In this document: positions 26,898-36,111 of the stretch, one piece after another
Numbering within the stretch: the stretch's first letter is position 1
Layout of the letters: each line of letters starts with the position of its first letter
Source of the DNA: an uncultured Muribaculaceae bacterium
GTDB lineage: Bacteria > Bacteroidota > Bacteroidia > Bacteroidales > Muribaculaceae
NCBI GenBank assembly: GCA_910584365.1
Contig: CAJUAF010000003.1
Coordinates: 124,001 to 188,000 of the forward strand
Length of the DNA stretch: 64,000 nt
Direction of reading: 5' to 3'
Translations under genes and position numbers: made by a program
The notes under the pieces: model-generated
Databases searched by the model: none
Told to the model about the DNA's origin: nothing
The model's input: only the letters and a program-made list of their open reading frames with translations

Positions 26898-29636
26898 ATG
26901 AATCTCATGAAAGAATTACCCTCAAAATACAACCCTGCCGAGGTTGAAGACAAGTGGTATGCCTACTGGATGGAACATAAACTTTTCAGTTCCAAGCCCG
27001 ATGCCCGCGAACCCTATACCGTAGTGATCCCGCCCCCTAATGTGACGGGAGTTCTCCACATGGGCCATATGCTCAACGAGACTATCCAGGATATTCTTGT
27101 GCGCCGCGCCCGTATGCAGGGGAAAAACGCCTGCTGGGTTCCCGGAACCGACCACGCGTCAATCGCCACCGAGACGAAAGTCATCGCCAAGCTCGCCGCC
27201 GAAGGTATAAAGAAAACCGACCTGACGCGCGAGGAGTTCCTTGAACACGCATGGGACTGGACGCGCCATCACGGAGGCATAATCCTGCAGCAGCTCCGTA
27301 AGCTGGGATGCTCCTGCGACTGGGACCGCACGGCTTTCACCATGGACCCCCTGCGCTCCGAGTCTGTGACCAAAGTGTTCTGCGACCTCTACGACAAGGG
27401 ACTGATTTACCGCGGACTCCGCATGGTGAACTGGGATCCTGTGAACCGCACGGCCATTTCGGACGATGAGGTTTACTTCGTCGAGGAACAGTCGAAACTG
27501 TACTATCTCCGTTATTATCTCGCTCCGGGGGAGACTTCCGACGCCGTCAGCGAGGAGGGTGGCAATGTTGTCCATATCGATGCTGACGGGCGCCGCTATG
27601 CTGTGGTTGCCACCACCCGTCCCGAGACCATCATGGGAGATACTGCCATGTGTATCAACCCTAAGGACCCGAAGAACCGCTGGCTCCAGGGCAAGAAGGT
27701 GATTGTCCCGCTGGTAGGACGCGAGATTCCCGTAATCGAGGACCGCTACGTAGAAGTTGATTTCGGAACAGGATGTCTCAAGGTCACTCCGGCCCATGAC
27801 AAGAACGACTATATGCTCGGCAAGACCCACAATCTCCCCTCCATCGATATCTTCAACGAAGACGGGACATTGTCGGAAGAAGCCGGGATGTATATCGGTA
27901 TGGACCGTTTCGAGGTGCGACGCCAGATTGCCGAAGACCTGCAGCAGGCCGGCCTGATGGAAAAAATCGAGGACTACGTCAACAATGTAGGTTTCTCCGA
28001 GCGCACCAAAGTGCCTATCGAGCCGCGTCTGTCGCTCCAGTGGTTCGTCAACATGAAGCATTTCGCCGACATCTCCCTTTCCCCGGTGATGGAGGATATT
28101 ATAAAGTTCGTTCCCGAGAAATACAAGACCACCTATCGCGTATGGCTCGAGAACATCCAGGACTGGTGTATCAGCCGTCAGCTCTGGTGGGGACACCGGA
28201 TTCCGGCCTACTATTACGTCGACCCCGCCGCTCCCGGCAAGGAGTCGTTCGTCGTGGCCGAGTCGCTGGAGAAAGCGCTGGAGAAAGTCCACGCCATCAA
28301 GGGCTGCGAGGATGTCTGCGCGTCTGACCTGGTTCAGGACCCCGGTGCCCTCGACACCTGGTTCTCCTCCTGGCTCTGGCCGATTACCCTCTTCGACGGC
28401 ATCAACAATCCGGGCAACGAGGAGATTTCCTACTATTATCCCACAGCCACATTGGTTACCGGCCCCGACATCATCTTCTTCTGGGTGGCCCGTATGATTA
28501 TGGCCGGTTACGAATATGTCGGTAAGGAACCCTTCCGCAACGTTTACTTCACCGGTATCGTCCGCGACAGCCTGGGACGCAAGATGAGCAAATCGCTCGG
28601 AAACTCCCCCGATCCCCTGAAACTCATGGCCGATTTCGGAGCTGACGGTGTCCGCCTGGGGCTGATGCTTTCCGCCCCCGCCGGAAACGATATCCTGTTC
28701 GATGAAAAACTCTGCGAGACCGGCCGAAACTTTTCCAACAAACTCTGGAACGTATTCCGCCTGATTTCCCAGTGGGCACCCGAATCCGCCTCCGCCGATA
28801 CCCCGGCTGAGGATTACAGCGACGCCGACAAGGCGGCTGTCAGCTGGTTCGCCTCCAAGCTCTCTATGGCAGTGGCCGAAGTCAACGATCTGATGGAGAA
28901 ATTCCGCATCTCCGAAGCCGCGAATCTGCTTTACCGCCTGATCCGCGACGATTTCTCCTCCTCCTTCCTGGAGATGGTGAAGCCGGCCTACGGAAAGCGC
29001 ATCAACGGCGAGGTATATGCCGCCACGGTGAAATTCTTCGATGACCTCCTGCGTATGCTCCATCCTTTTATGCCGTTCATTACCGAGGAAATCTGGCAGA
29101 ATCTCCAGGAGCGCCGCCCCGGCGAGTCGCTGATGGTGCAGATGCTTCCGGAATCTGTCGAGGTCAACCACGAGTTGCTGAAAGAGATGGATTTCGCCAT
29201 GCAGGTAGTTACCGCCGTCCGCGGAGTCCGCGCTTCCAAGAATCTTCCCCAGCGTGATGAACTGGTCCTTCTGTCCATCAGCCGTTCCGCAGGACTGTCC
29301 GCCGGAACCGAGGCGCTTGTCAGGAAGCTCGCCAACCTCTCCGGCATAGAAAACAATGCCGCCAAACCCCAGGGTCCGACAGCATCCTTCATCGTAGACA
29401 CTACGGAATTCGCAATCCCCCTGGCTGCGAACATCGACGTGGAGGCCGAGCGCGCCAAGATCGAAAAGGAAATCGCCTATCATTCCGATTTCCTCCGCAA
29501 GATCGAGGCCAAACTCGCCAACGAACGCTTCGTCTCCAAAGCTCCGGCCCCTGTCATCGAGGCCGAGCGTCGCAAACAGGCTGACACCCAGGCCCGCCTT
29601 GACGCCCTCCGCGCCTCCCTGGCCTCCCTTTCTTGA
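26898..29636 (+). CDS. valS: Valyl-tRNA synthetase
   Basis: 912 residues, class I synthetase. The HIGH-type motif is HMGH (54-57, in PPNVTGVLHMGHMLNETIQD), the editing domain carries ATTRPETIMGDTA, and the KMSKS motif is at 562-566 (RKMSKSLGNSPDP). The C-terminal coiled-coil arm (last 60 residues, ANIDVEAERAKIEKEIAYHSDFLRKIEAK) is present, as in full-length ValRS. It charges tRNA-Val in the cytoplasm. Single gene; its long open antisense frame is a codon-use artefact. Confidence 0.98.
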   Translation: MNLMKELPSKYNPAEVEDKWYAYWMEHKLFSSKPDAREPYTVVIPPPNVTGVLHMGHMLNETIQDILVRRARMQGKNACWVPGTDHASIATETKVIAKLAAEGIKKTDLTREEFLEHAWDWTRHHGGIILQQLRKLGCSCDWDRTAFTMDPLRSESVTKVFCDLYDKGLIYRGLRMVNWDPVNRTAISDDEVYFVEEQSKLYYLRYYLAPGETSDAVSEEGGNVVHIDADGRRYAVVATTRPETIMGDTAMCINPKDPKNRWLQGKKVIVPLVGREIPVIEDRYVEVDFGTGCLKVTPAHDKNDYMLGKTHNLPSIDIFNEDGTLSEEAGMYIGMDRFEVRRQIAEDLQQAGLMEKIEDYVNNVGFSERTKVPIEPRLSLQWFVNMKHFADISLSPVMEDIIKFVPEKYKTTYRVWLENIQDWCISRQLWWGHRIPAYYYVDPAAPGKESFVVAESLEKALEKVHAIKGCEDVCASDLVQDPGALDTWFSSWLWPITLFDGINNPGNEEISYYYPTATLVTGPDIIFFWVARMIMAGYEYVGKEPFRNVYFTGIVRDSLGRKMSKSLGNSPDPLKLMADFGADGVRLGLMLSAPAGNDILFDEKLCETGRNFSNKLWNVFRLISQWAPESASADTPAEDYSDADKAAVSWFASKLSMAVAEVNDLMEKFRISEAANLLYRLIRDDFSSSFLEMVKPAYGKRINGEVYAATVKFFDDLLRMLHPFMPFITEEIWQNLQERRPGESLMVQMLPESVEVNHELLKEMDFAMQVVTAVRGVRASKNLPQRDELVLLSISRSAGLSAGTEALVRKLANLSGIENNAAKPQGPTASFIVDTTEFAIPLAANIDVEAERAKIEKEIAYHSDFLRKIEAKLANERFVSKAPAPVIEAERRKQADTQARLDALRASLASLS

Positions 29637-29661
29637 TTTACAGACAACCTGCTCTGACAGA

Positions 29662-29718
29662 TAAATAATCCCCTCCGGAGGTTGCCCGCAGTTGCGGGTA
29701 AGTCCGGAGGGGATTGTT
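29662..29718. terminator. Bidirectional terminator between valS and lrgB
   Basis: AATCCCCTCCGGA pairs perfectly with TCCGGAGGGGATT around an inner hairpin (TTGCCCGCAGTTGCGGGTAA). It is flanked by AATA on one side and TGTTTATT on the other, so it can serve both convergent genes. Confidence 0.8.
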
Positions 29719-29765
29719 TATTCTGTTAGGTCAGATATAAGAAACGGTTTAATGATTCCGATTAA

Positions 29766-30464
29766 TCAGAGTTGGTAGCCCATCAGGGAGAGGATGGTGG
29801 GAGTGAAGAGGGAGGTGAAGAGGCCGTTGAGGGTGAGGCCGAGGGAGGAGAAGGCGCCGTAGCGGTAGCTTTTCTCCATGGCGGCGGAGGTGCCGATGGC
29901 GTGGGCGGCCGTTCCCAGGGAGAGACTGGAGGCGATGGGGCTCTTGATATGGGAGTAGCGGATGATGCGGAAGCCGGCCATACCTCCGAAAATTCCGGTG
30001 CAGATTACTACGGCGGCCGTCAGGGAGGGGATGCCGCCGATGGCTCCGGAAACTTCCATCGCGATAGGGGTGGTGACGGCTTTCGGGGCCAGCGACATGA
30101 CTACTTCCTTGCTGGCTCCCAGCAATTCGGCCACACCGACCACTGACACTATCCCGGCCACACATCCGGCCAGTTCGGCGGCCAGCAGCGGCAACAGCTG
30201 TTTTTTGATGGCTTCCAGCTGACGGTAAAGCGGCACACCCAGGGCCACTACCGCCGGTTTGAGCCAGAAGTCGATATAGTCGCAGCTGTCGGAATAGACG
30301 GCATAATCTATGTCGAAAGTCATAAGGAAAGCTATCAGAACGATAATGGAGAGGAGTATCGGGTTGAGCAGGGAGACTTTCAGCCTTGACTGCAGGATGC
30401 GCGATACGAGATAGACGCTGAACGTAAGCGCTATCAGGAAGAATTTATTTGTCAGAAAGTCCAT
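29766..30464 (-). CDS. lrgB: LrgB/CidB-family membrane protein
   Basis: 232 residues with about six to seven transmembrane helices. Conserved family stretches include LKPAVVALGVPLYRQLEAIKKQ, LAPKAVTTPIAMEVSGAIGGIPSLTAAVVICTGIFGGMAG and SLGTAAHAIGTSAAMEK. Acts with LrgA as a putative holin/antiholin-like or metabolite (pyruvate, glycolate) transport pair. Its start overlaps the end of the lrgA gene by 20 bp, so translation is probably coupled. Transporter or murein-hydrolase control cannot be separated by sequence. Confidence 0.9.
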   Translation of the reverse strand: MDFLTNKFFLIALTFSVYLVSRILQSRLKVSLLNPILLSIIVLIAFLMTFDIDYAVYSDSCDYIDFWLKPAVVALGVPLYRQLEAIKKQLLPLLAAELAGCVAGIVSVVGVAELLGASKEVVMSLAPKAVTTPIAMEVSGAIGGIPSLTAAVVICTGIFGGMAGFRIIRYSHIKSPIASSLSLGTAAHAIGTSAAMEKSYRYGAFSSLGLTLNGLFTSLFTPTILSLMGYQL

Positions 30465-30837
30465 CCGTGTCGGTATGAGTGGTTGTGTGATGAGTGCCTC
30501 CGGTTATATGGCGTACAATCTGGTGTACGCGTCCGGTTACGGCGATGATGACTATTGTGCTTATGACCGTAGCGCCGACAATGGGAATCCATTCCCGGGA
30601 AATCAGTTCCAGTCGGCTCATAAGTCCTACGCCGGCGGGTACAAAAAAGAAGCCGAGATTCTTTACAAGAAAATCAGCCACCTGCTCGATCCACATCAGC
30701 CTGATGATTTTGGCTTTGAGGGCTATCGTCAGGAGCAACATACCGATAATGCTTGACGGCACCGGCACTCCCGTGGCACTGACGATAAGTTCTCCCGCAG
30801 CAAGGAAAACGAAAAGAAGAGCGCACTGTAAAATCAT
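30445..30837 (-). CDS. lrgA: LrgA/CidA-family membrane protein
   Basis: 130 residues, four hydrophobic helices. The family motif PVPSSIIGMLLLTIALKAK and FFFVPAGVGLM are visible. The C-terminus is a His/Thr-rich tail (GGTHHTTTHTDTDG). Partner of the overlapping lrgB. It follows the CYTH gene by 32 bp on the same strand, so CYTH-lrgA-lrgB may form one transcript. The tail is unusual and lies in the region overlapping lrgB. Confidence 0.88.
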   Translation of the reverse strand: MILQCALLFVFLAAGELIVSATGVPVPSSIIGMLLLTIALKAKIIRLMWIEQVADFLVKNLGFFFVPAGVGLMSRLELISREWIPIVGATVISTIVIIAVTGRVHQIVRHITGGTHHTTTHTDTDGLSDK

Positions 30838-30869
30838 AAATTAGTTTCAGTTAAGTAACTGTTCAACAA

Positions 30870-31328
30870 TTATTTTAAGTTACGTATGAGGTTGGAATTA
30901 TAGTATGCGGGGTCTCCGCTGACTTCGCGGCCGACAAAAGGGGGGAGGGGAACAGGGGTATCGGCGGAAGGAAGTTCCACTTCAGCCACGACAAGGGGGG
31001 CGAGCGCTCCCCGGAATTCATCCACTTCCCAGCTGAGGCCTGCATAGGGGACAATCCAGCGGGTCTTTTCGAGTGCCGGACCCTCGCATACGTCCCGGAA
31101 CATCTCCCGGGCGTCTTCAACCGGAATTGGGTATTCCCATTCATTTCGGCTTATGCCGTGGTTCTCCCCTTTGACGGTCATGAATGCCGCGTCGTCGAGG
31201 ATCCGCACCCTGACGGTCCCTTCCTTGCGGCGGGAAATATAGCCCTGGGCTATGCGGTGCGACTCCGACGCCATGAGCTTATAGGAATCGTCGCTGACCA
31301 GGAATTTCCGTTCAATCTCTTTTGCCAT
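30870..31328 (-). CDS. CYTH-domain triphosphatase-like protein
   Basis: 152 residues. The defining N-terminal EIERKFLV motif is at residues 4-11. Further metal/phosphate-binding positions are seen in YISRRKEGTVRVRI, FMTVKGEN, and the late VAEVELPS, all in a small beta-tunnel fold. Members hydrolyse inorganic triphosphate or other triphosphorylated substrates with Mg or Mn in the cytoplasm. First gene of the CYTH-lrgA-lrgB set, transcribed from a promoter that exactly overlaps the one of the divergent DUF5686 gene. Confidence 0.9.
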   Translation of the reverse strand: MAKEIERKFLVSDDSYKLMASESHRIAQGYISRRKEGTVRVRILDDAAFMTVKGENHGISRNEWEYPIPVEDAREMFRDVCEGPALEKTRWIVPYAGLSWEVDEFRGALAPLVVAEVELPSADTPVPLPPFVGREVSGDPAYYNSNLIRNLK

Positions 31329-31362
31329 AAGGTCATAAGTATTGGTCTGCCCGGCAGAGGGA

Positions 31363-31394
31363 TTTGCCCGTACCGGGATTTATGATTATCTTTG
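31363..31394 (+). promoter_or_regulatory. Bacteroidota-type promoter of the DUF5686 gene
   Basis: TTTG (31363-31366), 20 nt, TATCTTTG (31387-31394). The ATG at 31410 is 15 bases after the box, which decides the start. It overlaps a mirror-image promoter on the other strand. Confidence 0.75.
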
Positions 31395-31426
31395 CAAAGT
31401 TATTCAATAATGTTGGAAAAAACAAA
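31395..31426 (-). promoter_or_regulatory. Bacteroidota-type promoter of the CYTH gene
   Basis: On the minus strand TTTG (31426-31423), 20 nt, TAACTTTG (31402-31395), directly abutting the plus-strand -7 box. Leader of about 60 nt to the CYTH start. The -33 box lies inside the coding start of the divergent gene. Confidence 0.7.
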
Positions 31427-33971
31427 ATACCGTATATTGTTTCTTGTGGCGCTGTTCGGCTCTTTTCTTCATGCCGATGCCCGGAAACTTCTTGTAGAGG
31501 CACGCGATTCAGTGTCCGGTGAACCGGTTCCTTACGTGGCTGTGTATGTAAAAGGGACCCAGCAGGGAGTGTTGGCCGGGGAGAACGGTCAGGCCACTCT
31601 TTTCCTGAATAGTCCGGACGCACTCCTGGAGTTCTCGGCGATGGGATATGACAAGAAAGTTGTCAGGGCTGACAGTCGGCTCCCCCTGGTCGTGGCCCAC
31701 ATGGTGCCTTCCGGTCATCTCCTGGAGGAAGTGACAGTCAAACGTAAAAAGGAGCATTACTCCAAGCGCAATAACCCGGCCGTGGATTTCATGCAGCGGA
31801 TAAGGAACGCAGACTCCATCACTGATCCGCGGCGCCGTCCGTTTTACAATTATACCCGTTACGAGCGTATAACTCTCGGACTCAACCGCGTGGATCTTCC
31901 TCCCGACACTCTCGACAATTCCGGGAAAAAGAAAAAGGAGGGCAAATTCGATTTCCTCCGCGAGCATATCGACACCTCGGTGGTCACCGGTCAGCCCGTG
32001 TTGCCGCTATCGGTCAAGGAGAAGGTGACCGATATAATCTACCGGCGCGACCCGCGTTCGGAAAAGGAATATGTCCGAGGTATCAAGGCCGAAGGGGTAG
32101 ACGAGATTGGAAATCTCGAAAGTATGCAGACACTGGTGGAAGATGTTTTCCGCGAGGTTGATCTTTATCAGGAGAATGTCAACATCCTCCAGAACCGATT
32201 CGTAAGTCCGCTGTCGCGCATTGCCCCGGATTTCTATAAATTCTATCTTACCGACACGATTACGGATCCTTGCGGTGTGCGGCTGATAGAACTGAGTTTT
32301 GCGCCGCGCAATCCCGCCTCTTTCGGTTTCACCGGGCGCCTGTATGTCGCCGAGGGAGATTCCACTATGTTCGTAAGGAAGGTCAGGATGAACGTTCCGC
32401 CGTCGATTAACCTCAATTTCGTGGAGCATCTCCAGATTGTCCAGGAGTTCCGTCAGGCACCCGACGGCGCCCGTCTCAAGACGCTCGATGACTTCAACGT
32501 CGAAATTTCGATTATACGCGGCACACAGGGCCTTTACGTCCACCGTTCTACGGCTTACAAGGATCATGATTTCAATCCTTCCCCCCGGTCTGAACTGCTT
32601 GATATGATGGGGGAGACTTTTCAGGATCCGGCAGTATATGCCCGCGGGGAAGATTTCTGGGAGACTGAACGCCAGGTGGCGGTCTCGGCTAACGAAGGAC
32701 GCATTGCCCAGCTGATGACCCGGTTGCGGAGCGTGAAACTTTATTATTATGCTGAGAAGGCTCTGAAAATTCTCTTTACAGGTTATGTCGGGACCGGAAA
32801 AAATTCCAAATTCGACATAGGGCCGGTCAATACCTTTGTTAGCGGCAACTCGGTCGAGGGCGCGCGCTTCCGTTTCGGAGGAACGACAACTACCGCTCTC
32901 TCCCCCCAATGGTTCGCAAAAGGATATGCCGCCTACGGAACGAAAGACCGTAAGGTAAAATACGGGGTGGAACTTGAGTATTCTTTCCATAAAAAGCGGG
33001 AACATCAGCGGGAATTTCCGGTCCATTCGATTGCCGTGGCTGAGAATTATGACGTCGACCAGATCGGCCAGCATTATCTGTTCACCAATCCAGACAATAT
33101 TTTCCTTTCATGGAAACGCATGGAGAACAGGCTGATGACTTACCGGCGGCAGACCCGTGTGGACTATACCCTTGAACTGCGGAACAATTTTTCAGTGAAG
33201 GCTTCGGCGAATCTCGAGCGCCAGGAGGCGACCCGTTGGGTGCCTTTTATCGACGGTTACGGCCATACTTTCGGCCATTACAACGAAACTTACTTTTCGG
33301 TAGAACTCCGTTATGCTCCCGGCGAGAAGTTCTTTCAGACCAGGACCCAGAGAATTCCCGTCAACCAGGATGCACCGATAATAATTCTCAGCCACACCTT
33401 TGCGCCCGGAAAACTGTTCGGAGCGCCGTTTACTGTCAACAAGACGGAGCTGAGCTTCGCGAAGCGGTTCTGGTTTTCGGCGTTCGGTTTTACCGATGTG
33501 CTTGTCAAGGGGGGACACGTCTGGAGCCGTTCTCCTTATCTGAGTCTGCTGATACCGAATGCCAATCTTTCATATACTATTCAGCCGGAGAGTTTCGCGC
33601 TGATGAACCCGATGGAGTTCATCAATGACAGCTATGTGTCGTGGGATGTCACATACTGGGCCAACGGAGCGATTCTCAATTATATTCCGTATCTGAAGAA
33701 GCTCAAATTGCGCGAGGCTTTCGCGTTCCGCGGATGGCTCGGCGGCCTGAGCGACCGCAACAATCCTCTGAAGAATCCTGACCTGTTCCGGTTCCCGGTG
33801 GAATCGGCCTATCAGCCGATGAACGGACGTCCGTATATGGAGATTTCCGCCGGAATCGACAACTTCTTCAAATGTCTGCGGGTGGATTACGTCTGGAGGC
33901 TGACCTACCGCGCCAACCAGCCCGCGTCCTCCCGCTCCGGTGTGAGAATCGCCCTTCACATGACTTTCTGA
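31410..33971 (+). CDS. DUF5686 outer-membrane protein with carboxypeptidase-like regulatory domain
   Basis: 853 residues from the ATG at 31410; the frame is open six codons upstream, but those lie across the -7 box. Signal peptide (KYRILFLVALFGSFLHADA). Residues about 25-110 form a CarboxypepD_reg-like Ig fold (VEARDSVSGEPVPYVAVYVKGTQQGVLAGENGQATL), and LEEVTVKRKKEHYSKRNNPAVDFM leads into the DUF5686 region. The C-terminal half is a beta-barrel with many Tyr/Arg strands and ends in RSGVRIALHMTF. The family is widespread in Bacteroidota and unstudied as far as I know; a large outer-membrane barrel is clear from sequence. Single gene, ended by a strong bidirectional terminator. Confidence 0.85.
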   Translation: MLEKTKYRILFLVALFGSFLHADARKLLVEARDSVSGEPVPYVAVYVKGTQQGVLAGENGQATLFLNSPDALLEFSAMGYDKKVVRADSRLPLVVAHMVPSGHLLEEVTVKRKKEHYSKRNNPAVDFMQRIRNADSITDPRRRPFYNYTRYERITLGLNRVDLPPDTLDNSGKKKKEGKFDFLREHIDTSVVTGQPVLPLSVKEKVTDIIYRRDPRSEKEYVRGIKAEGVDEIGNLESMQTLVEDVFREVDLYQENVNILQNRFVSPLSRIAPDFYKFYLTDTITDPCGVRLIELSFAPRNPASFGFTGRLYVAEGDSTMFVRKVRMNVPPSINLNFVEHLQIVQEFRQAPDGARLKTLDDFNVEISIIRGTQGLYVHRSTAYKDHDFNPSPRSELLDMMGETFQDPAVYARGEDFWETERQVAVSANEGRIAQLMTRLRSVKLYYYAEKALKILFTGYVGTGKNSKFDIGPVNTFVSGNSVEGARFRFGGTTTTALSPQWFAKGYAAYGTKDRKVKYGVELEYSFHKKREHQREFPVHSIAVAENYDVDQIGQHYLFTNPDNIFLSWKRMENRLMTYRRQTRVDYTLELRNNFSVKASANLERQEATRWVPFIDGYGHTFGHYNETYFSVELRYAPGEKFFQTRTQRIPVNQDAPIIILSHTFAPGKLFGAPFTVNKTELSFAKRFWFSAFGFTDVLVKGGHVWSRSPYLSLLIPNANLSYTIQPESFALMNPMEFINDSYVSWDVTYWANGAILNYIPYLKKLKLREAFAFRGWLGGLSDRNNPLKNPDLFRFPVESAYQPMNGRPYMEISAGIDNFFKCLRVDYVWRLTYRANQPASSRSGVRIALHMTF

Positions 33972-34030
33972 CCCGGATGCTGAACCCGATGCTGTCGTTT
34001 CGCGACCGGGAGAGACTTCTTGACAGACTT

Positions 34031-34087
34031 AAACCGACACCCCCGCACGGCAGACAGATATCGCCGTGCGGGGGTGTGTTGGTTTAT
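34031..34087. terminator. Strong bidirectional terminator
   Basis: ACACCCCCGCACGGC (34037-34051) pairs perfectly with GCCGTGCGGGGGTGT (34063-34077); flanking AAACC and GGTTT extend it. It lies between the convergent DUF5686 and PKD genes. Confidence 0.85.
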
Positions 34088-34101
34088 TCAGAAGAAATGG
34101 T

Positions 34102-35976
34102 TCAGCGGATAATCTGCTTGACGGAGACAGCTCCCTGACGCAGGATATATACTCCGGGGGCAGAGGGGCGTCCGGAGTATCGGCGTCCGGAGAGATCGTA
34201 GTATTCCACGGGAAGCGAAGGATCAATCAGGCTGGCAGTGTCTTCAGCGGGACTGGCTACCGAAGCTGTACCCTCCTTGAACGTAACGCGGGGTGCGATG
34301 GCGAAAGAGAGGGATTCGTCAGTGTTCTTTACCCAGGAAAAGGTACCGGTGGGTCGGTAGTCCGCATCGAGATCGGCGAGCTTATGATAGACTGTAGACT
34401 TAGAAAGGTCTTCGCGGCGAGGCGAGCAATACATGGCGATATTGTCGGTCTCGTTGTTGGGGAAATCGCCGATTGTCACGAAGAAGTCCTCAGTTACGGT
34501 CACAGGTGTCCCGAAAGTGAAGGTGGTAGGATCATTTACCGTCTGGGAAGCGTCAATGAGTTCGGAGCAGAGCAACGACGCCGAAGCGAGAACCTCACCC
34601 GGAAGTCCGTTTTCACTCTTACAGATGGATACGGTAATAGGGAGCGATGAAGAAGCGGGATCGGGCTTGGCAGCAGCGAAGTAGACGTTCACTTCGGAGA
34701 TCTCCGCCGGTTCGAGCGGAGCGGTGAAGTGTTCAGCGAAAGCGGGCATATCGAGCCAGTTGGATCCGCCGTAGTAGCCATACCAGCTCAGGCTTACGGG
34801 GGCAAGTGCGGTATTTTCCTCGACCGGGATATTCCAGGCGAGAGTGGGAAGGCCGGCACGTACCTGATAGAGGTAGGTGGTTGACTCGCCGGCTCCGTTA
34901 CGCACTTTCAGGTCCACATCGTATGTTCCGGGCTCGGTATAGTACACAGTCGGGGAGGCTTCGGAGGCAGTAGGAGTGGCGGTTCCGGGGAAGAGCCAGG
35001 TACGTTCCTGTATATTCCCTTTCGACAGATCTGTGAAGGTAAGTTCATGACGCAACGGCACGGTCATGAAAGCCTCCGGTGAGAAATACACGCCTTCCGG
35101 CAGACCGATTGCAGCTTCAAGCGGTTGTGCCTGGACGATGACAAATTGTTTGCGCGTAACTTCGGATGTTTTGCCTGATGCGTCCTTCACTTTCAGGGTG
35201 ACGTCATATTGCCCGGAAGCGGCATAAGTCACCGTCGGGTTCTGCAGGACGGATGACGAGGGTGTGCCGCCCGGGAAAGACCATTCCCAGGCCGAAGGAT
35301 TACCCTCCGAGCTGTCGATGAAGTCGATTTGCTCTCCCTCAGAGACAGTTACGGCGGAGGCGGAAGGGTCGAGCCGCGATACCTTTACGTCATCAATCAT
35401 CACGTCGTCTCCGTCGGCGCCTGTATAGAGGAATTTCAGCTGAACGTCCTTGCCGTCATAATCGCTCAGATCGTAGGAAAAATTTAGCCAGAGGGTATCG
35501 TCGGTAGGATGCGTCTGATTCCACATAAAGTTGTCCCAGAGTTTATGTTCGCCGCTTTCGTCGACAACATAGAGGACAGTGCGGGCATTGTAGAGCCAGA
35601 TGGGATATGATACCGACCAGAAAGATAGGTGGTCCCCCTGCTGAATACGGATCTTGGGTGAGACGATGGCTTCGTTCCGGCTGGATTGTGTGCGCCGGAA
35701 AATCAGCGACGATTTGCTTGAAGGATTTATTTCCGAAAAAGCCGGAGCGTTGAATCCGTAAGGATCGGACGAGAGGGTCCAGCCTTTGTAGGTCCCTTCC
35801 TGGGTCCATGTGGCAAGGTCTTCTTCGGAATCGAAGCCGTTGTAAAGCACGTTGATTTCACACTGGGCTGCCGAAAACGATGCCTGGAGGTCTGCCGCGG
35901 CGGCATCGGCCACAAACGACGACATTGTCATCAGACTGACTGCTGACAATAGACTGCGAGTAAAATGTCTGTTCAT
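34102..35976 (-). CDS. Secreted PKD-repeat protein with adhesin-like jelly roll and C-terminal sorting-like tail
   Basis: 624 residues from the ATG MNRHFTRSLLS. Signal peptide ends at VADAAAA. A choice-of-anchor/cleaved-adhesin-type jelly roll follows (about 45-205; DSEEDLATWTQEGTYKGWTL, VMIDDVKVSRLD). Two PKD domains come next (about 210-290 and 320-385), each with the WSFPGGTP / WLFPGTAT core and a GxYDVxLKV strand. A beta-rich module of about 200 residues precedes the tail, EYYDLSGRRYSGRP...GVYILRQG...KQIIR. The tail resembles C-terminal sorting domains of secreted Bacteroidota proteins. Probably an exported surface or extracellular binding protein; no enzyme motif is seen. Confidence 0.8.
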   Translation of the reverse strand: MNRHFTRSLLSAVSLMTMSSFVADAAAADLQASFSAAQCEINVLYNGFDSEEDLATWTQEGTYKGWTLSSDPYGFNAPAFSEINPSSKSSLIFRRTQSSRNEAIVSPKIRIQQGDHLSFWSVSYPIWLYNARTVLYVVDESGEHKLWDNFMWNQTHPTDDTLWLNFSYDLSDYDGKDVQLKFLYTGADGDDVMIDDVKVSRLDPSASAVTVSEGEQIDFIDSSEGNPSAWEWSFPGGTPSSSVLQNPTVTYAASGQYDVTLKVKDASGKTSEVTRKQFVIVQAQPLEAAIGLPEGVYFSPEAFMTVPLRHELTFTDLSKGNIQERTWLFPGTATPTASEASPTVYYTEPGTYDVDLKVRNGAGESTTYLYQVRAGLPTLAWNIPVEENTALAPVSLSWYGYYGGSNWLDMPAFAEHFTAPLEPAEISEVNVYFAAAKPDPASSSLPITVSICKSENGLPGEVLASASLLCSELIDASQTVNDPTTFTFGTPVTVTEDFFVTIGDFPNNETDNIAMYCSPRREDLSKSTVYHKLADLDADYRPTGTFSWVKNTDESLSFAIAPRVTFKEGTASVASPAEDTASLIDPSLPVEYYDLSGRRYSGRPSAPGVYILRQGAVSVKQIIR

Positions 35977-36043
35977 AGATAATTGTAACACAAGTGAAGA
36001 GATATGGTAGTAATAAGTTTTGAGTCAATGGGGCTAAATCAAA

Positions 36044-36073
36044 CAAAAAGGACGCACGGAATAGCGCGTCCTC
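36044..36073 (-). terminator. Intrinsic terminator after the M23 peptidase gene
   Basis: On the minus strand AGGACGC, ten-base loop, GCGTCCT and then TTTTG. About 40 bp after the stop codon of the ndk-M23 operon. Confidence 0.75.
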
Positions 36074-36111
36074 ATCGTGTTAATTTATCTTACAGGAAAT
36101 GTCGAGTTATT

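Noticed and set aside
27159..29483. 774-codon open frame antisense to valS
   Set aside because: Shadow of the highly biased valS codons; no start signal or domain, and valS itself is complete.
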